Assembly: GCA_964600025.1 (NCBI GenBank)
Contig: CAZRHJ010000019.1
Coordinates: 1 to 35,698 of the forward strand
DNA length: 35,698 bases
Reading direction: 5' to 3'
Source: JADFUS01 sp964600025
Lineage (GTDB): Bacteria > Bacteroidota > Bacteroidia > Bacteroidales > Rikenellaceae
Shown here piece after piece: positions 33,125 through 35,698 of this stretch. The notes beneath the pieces were generated by a model. That model searched no databases and had not been told where the DNA came from. It saw only the letters and a program-made list of their open reading frames with translations. Position numbers and translations under genes: made by a program. Position 1 is the stretch's first letter; every line of letters starts with the position of its first letter.

Positions 33125-33757
33125 ATGAATATTTCTGAGGCAGTAAAATCATCTAATGGTGGAGAAAGCTTACCAGTATGTGAATACTTTTATTCATTAC
33201 AAGGCGAGGGTTTTCATACAGGACGAGCAGCATTTTTTGTGAGATTGTCAGGCTGTGATGTTGGTTGCCCTTGGTGCGACACAAAAAACAGTTGGAGCAT
33301 AGATTCTAATAGTTTTATGACTATTAGCGAAATAGTAAAAATAGTAAAGGAAAGCACTACAAACTGTGTTGTAATTACTGGTGGAGAACCAACTTTGTAT
33401 GATTTATCAAAATTAGTAGATGCTCTACACTACCATAACATAGAAGTAAATTTAGAAACTTCTGGAACAGGTTTTGTTTACGAAAAAATAGATTGGGTAA
33501 CAGTATCTCCCAAAAAAAACAAATTACCATTAGAAGAAAATTTAAAAAAAGCTAATGAACTAAAAATTGTAGTAGAAAACATACAAGATTTTGAATTAGC
33601 AGAACGTTATAAAAATATGGCTTCAAATTCTTGTAAATTTTATTTACAAGCACAGTGGGAAGAAAAGAAGTCACTAAGTTTGATTATTGAGTATATTAAA
33701 ACTCATAACAAGTGGAAACTATCACTCCAAACACACAAATACATAAATATAGAATAA
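33125..33757 (+). CDS. queE: 7-carboxy-7-deazaguanine synthase
   Basis: Radical-SAM enzyme that converts 6-carboxytetrahydropterin to 7-carboxy-7-deazaguanine in queuosine and 7-deazapurine synthesis. The cluster-binding cysteines are C44, C48 and C51 in GCDVGCPWCDTKNSW, the canonical C-x3-C-x2-C spacing. The N-terminal EYFYSLQGEGFHTGRAA is the QueE substrate-binding signature, and GGEPTL is the SAM-binding motif. The 210-residue length fits the compact Gram-negative type. It lies 3 nt after hpt and 44 nt before the pseudouridine synthase gene. The other queuosine genes (queC, queD, queF) are not in the window. Confidence 0.95.
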   Translation: MNISEAVKSSNGGESLPVCEYFYSLQGEGFHTGRAAFFVRLSGCDVGCPWCDTKNSWSIDSNSFMTISEIVKIVKESTTNCVVITGGEPTLYDLSKLVDALHYHNIEVNLETSGTGFVYEKIDWVTVSPKKNKLPLEENLKKANELKIVVENIQDFELAERYKNMASNSCKFYLQAQWEEKKSLSLIIEYIKTHNKWKLSLQTHKYINIE

Positions 33758-33801
33758 AAATTCTGAATCAAAATAAATTTTTATTTATTTAAACAAAAAC
33801 A

Positions 33802-35427
33802 ATGGAAATAAAAGAATCAAGAGGTTCATTCTTCAGAAAGAACAATGACTTCAACAAAGACAACTCGTCAGAATCCTTCCGTGAGGAACGTTCTGAGAAC
33901 AAAAACAACTATTCAAGAGAAAGAAGTTTCTCTAATCGCAGAGACGACAACAACTCTGAAAGACCACGTCGTTCGTTCAATCCAAATTTTTCTCGTGACA
34001 ACAAGTTTGTAGGAGGAAACAGCGAACACCAAAATCGTTCATCTTTTGGAGATGACGACAACGGACGTAGAGGCATTAAACGTGATCGTTCATACAAATT
34101 TAACGATAGCGACTCAACTTCAAAATTTGAGCATCGTAGATTTGGCAACAACAATAGACGTTTCGAAAACGATACTAATACAGAAAATCAATCATCTACT
34201 GGCGAAAGAAAACCTTACGGCGAAAGACGTAGTTTTGATAGAAAACCTTACGGCGAAAGAAGTGAGGGTCGTAGCTTTGAGCGTAAACCTTACGGAGAAA
34301 GAAGTGAAGGTGGCGAAAGACGCAGCTTTGACAGAAAGCCTTATGGCGAAAGAAGTGAAAGAGGTGGATTTGAGCGTAAACCTTACGGAGAAAGAAGCGA
34401 GGGTGGTGAAAGACGTAGCTTTGACAGAAAACCATACGGTGAAAGAAGTGAAAGAGGTAGTTTTGAGCGTAAACCTTACAGAGAAAGAAGTGAGGGTGGC
34501 GAAAGACGTAGCTTTGATAGAAAACCATACGGTGAAAGAAGTGAAAGAGGGGGTTTTGAGCGTAAACCTTACGGAGAAAGAGGTGGTTTTGAGCGTAAGC
34601 CTTATGGAGATAGAAATGAAAGAGGAGGATTTGAACGTAAATCTTTCAACAGAAGTGAAGACACTCAATCACAAGAACCAGAATCAAATTTCACAAACGT
34701 ATTGACAGAACTTCGTAAAGGCGAAATTCGTTTGAATAGATATGTTGCAATGTCAGGTATTTGTTCACGTAGAGAGGCAGATGAATTAATCACTTCTGGA
34801 CGTGTTTCGGTAAATGATGTAGTTGTAACTGAAATGGGTTCGAGAGTAACCATTGATGATATTGTTAAATTTGACGACAAAATCATCAGAGGTGAGAAAA
34901 ACGTTTATATCTTGATGAATAAACCAAAAGATTATGTAACAACTCTTGAAGACAAAAACTGTAAATACATTGTTACAGATTTATTGAAAGACGAAGTTCC
35001 AGAACGTGTTTATCCAGTTGGAAGATTAGATAAAAACTCTGTTGGCGTATTGTTGATGACAAACGACGGAGAGCTTACAAAAATTCTAACTCACCCATCT
35101 TACAACAAGAAAAAAATATACCACGTATTTATTGATAAAGATATAAATGACGAGGATATGCAAAAACTTGCAACAGGTATTGAATTGGAAGACGGAATTA
35201 CTTTTGTTGATGAAATCAGCTGTGTAGAGGGTTCACGCAGAGAGGTTGGTGTAGAAATTCACTCTGGCAAGAACCGTATCGTACGTCGTATGTTTGAGTC
35301 TTTGGGATACAAAGTTCGCAAACTTGACAGAGTTTATTTTGCAGGTTTGACAAAGAAAGGTCTTCAAAGAGGAGAATGGCGACACCTTTCAAGCAAGGAA
35401 GTTGAAGAACTGAAAAGAATGAAATAA
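33802..35427 (+). CDS. rluB: RsuA/RluB-family 23S rRNA pseudouridine synthase with long repeat extension
   Basis: Isomerises a uridine in rRNA to pseudouridine (RluB modifies U2605 of 23S RNA in E. coli). Of 541 residues, only about 295-541 are the enzyme: an S4 domain (around RLNRYVAMSGICSRREADEL) and the synthase core with catalytic D410 in PVGRLDKNSVGVLL. The first 290 residues are disordered, rich in Arg, Asn, Ser, Gly and Glu; residues 144-267 are four 31-residue tandem repeats built on RKPYGERSE and FERKPYGER. Bacteroidetes RluB proteins often have basic N-terminal extensions, which may bind RNA. It is last in the hpt-queE-rluB direction and has its own terminator. RsuA or RluF activity cannot be excluded. 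Confidence 0.9.
   Translation: MEIKESRGSFFRKNNDFNKDNSSESFREERSENKNNYSRERSFSNRRDDNNSERPRRSFNPNFSRDNKFVGGNSEHQNRSSFGDDDNGRRGIKRDRSYKFNDSDSTSKFEHRRFGNNNRRFENDTNTENQSSTGERKPYGERRSFDRKPYGERSEGRSFERKPYGERSEGGERRSFDRKPYGERSERGGFERKPYGERSEGGERRSFDRKPYGERSERGSFERKPYRERSEGGERRSFDRKPYGERSERGGFERKPYGERGGFERKPYGDRNERGGFERKSFNRSEDTQSQEPESNFTNVLTELRKGEIRLNRYVAMSGICSRREADELITSGRVSVNDVVVTEMGSRVTIDDIVKFDDKIIRGEKNVYILMNKPKDYVTTLEDKNCKYIVTDLLKDEVPERVYPVGRLDKNSVGVLLMTNDGELTKILTHPSYNKKKIYHVFIDKDINDEDMQKLATGIELEDGITFVDEISCVEGSRREVGVEIHSGKNRIVRRMFESLGYKVRKLDRVYFAGLTKKGLQRGEWRHLSSKEVEELKRMK
34231..34602 (+). repeat. 93-bp in-frame tandem repeat inside rluB
   Basis: Four units with period exactly 93 nt start at 34231, 34324, 34417 and 34510, each encoding 31 residues that begin SFDRKPYGERSE. 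Shorter units (RKPYGER) recur inside each period, so there is a nested structure of about half that size. The last unit is followed by degenerate FERKPYGDR and FERKSFNR copies to about 34660. Differences between units are mostly single bases, which fits recent expansion. Confidence 0.9.
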
Positions 35428-35436
35428 TACAATACT

Positions 35437-35469
35437 AAATAAGGTGTATCTATTGAATACACCTTATTT
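35437..35469 (+). terminator. Terminator downstream of rluB
   Basis: Perfect 13-bp hairpin with arms 35437-35449 and 35457-35469 and a 7-nt loop, followed by a run of T on the plus strand. It lies 9 nt past the rluB stop codon. A full repeat copy begins 7 nt further on. Confidence 0.9.
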
Positions 35470-35475
35470 TTTTAT

Positions 35476-35698
35476 TAGTATTGTCCGCTAAAAACGAAAC
35501 TCGCCTATCTTGTCTATTTCACCGATGCTCATAACTCACGTACGCCAGTACGCTACGTTATGACCATCGGCAAAATAGCCAAAGAGATCCGAGTTTATTT
35601 GGAGCTTGTAAGATTTCTGAAAGAAAGAAAATTTTAAAAATCATTTTTCCAAGCCCCTCATAAATTAAAACACTGTAATATATTATCGCTTAATCCAT
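35476..35698 (+). repeat. Dispersed structured repeat, copy 6 (runs to the window edge)
   Basis: Forward orientation, near full length; the window ends inside the third stem-loop. It has the best-preserved central hairpin: CCGATG (35522-35527) pairs with CATCGG (35565-35570), enclosing TCATAAC/GTTATGA and CGTAC/GTACG, inside the outer arms AAACTCG (35497-35503) and CGAGTTT (35590-35596). It follows the rluB terminator, so unlike copies 1, 2 and 4 it is not placed between a gene and its terminator. Confidence 0.87.

Noticed and set aside
34231..34602. CRISPR-like array
   Set aside because: The periodic units are contiguous, in frame with a protein and have no unique spacers. No cas gene is present.
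34046..34705. Long overlapping open frames in the rluB repeat region, on both strands (up to 219 residues)
   Set aside because: They arise because the 93-bp repeat lacks stop codons in several frames. They lie wholly inside rluB, show no family resemblance, and the rluB frame continues into an intact enzyme.
1..35698. Phage, integrative element or biosynthetic gene cluster
   Set aside because: No integrase, transposase, phage structural, conjugation, NRPS or PKS gene is visible. The phosphopantetheinyl transferase alone does not indicate a cluster.

Overview
The window looks like an AT-rich chromosomal segment of an anaerobic member of the Bacteroidetes, probably order Bacteroidales. Four things support this. 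The window encodes lineage-typical proteins: a GldE-like CBS protein followed by a phosphopantetheinyl transferase, a DUF5606 protein and a Tricorn-like S41 peptidase. Several genes have a Bacteroidetes-type -7 box (TAnnTTTG) upstream. Shine-Dalgarno sequences are almost absent. An oxygen-sensitive glycyl radical enzyme with its activase implies anaerobic life. I see no rRNA, tRNA, CRISPR array, transposase, integrase or phage gene, and no clearly broken gene.

Layout. 1-5.5 kb, minus strand: tpiA, lysS, then an osmC-gldE-PPTase cluster. 5.6-7.2 kb, plus strand: engB and prs. 7.5-16.1 kb, minus strand: a secreted Tricorn-like S41 protease, a hipBA toxin-antitoxin pair, a secreted M20 amidohydrolase, bacterioferritin and a glutamate/aspartate-type symporter. 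16.2-23.3 kb, minus strand: a glycyl radical enzyme that I identify as trans-4-hydroxy-L-proline dehydratase from its active-site residues, then (upstream in transcription) its radical-SAM activase, hisS, ettA and DUF5606. 23.4-30.3 kb, minus strand: an AAA/DUF4143 ATPase, an EamA permease with a class III aminotransferase, and a tight GNAT-like/cvpA/rsgA/trmH run. 30.7-35.4 kb, plus strand: an MsbA-like ABC exporter, hpt, queE and a pseudouridine synthase with a long RKPYGER-repeat extension.

Working together: the secreted peptidases, the acidic amino acid symporter and the hydroxyproline dehydratase fit a peptide-degrading, possibly collagen- or hydroxyproline-using lifestyle (inference). 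The rest is mostly housekeeping: translation (lysS, hisS, ettA), ribosome and RNA maturation (engB, rsgA, trmH, rlu-type synthase, queE), and nucleotide synthesis or salvage (prs, hpt).

The most unusual content is non-coding. A dispersed repeat of about 235 bp occurs six times in this window (three near full length, three shortened or diverged), always between genes and in both orientations. It can be folded by eye into three consecutive stem-loops. One diverged copy has a different inner sequence that still pairs, which points to selection on, or transposition of, a structure rather than a protein. Several copies sit between a gene and its terminator; one lies directly upstream of hipBA and one lies between two divergent promoters. 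I cannot assign it to a known family.
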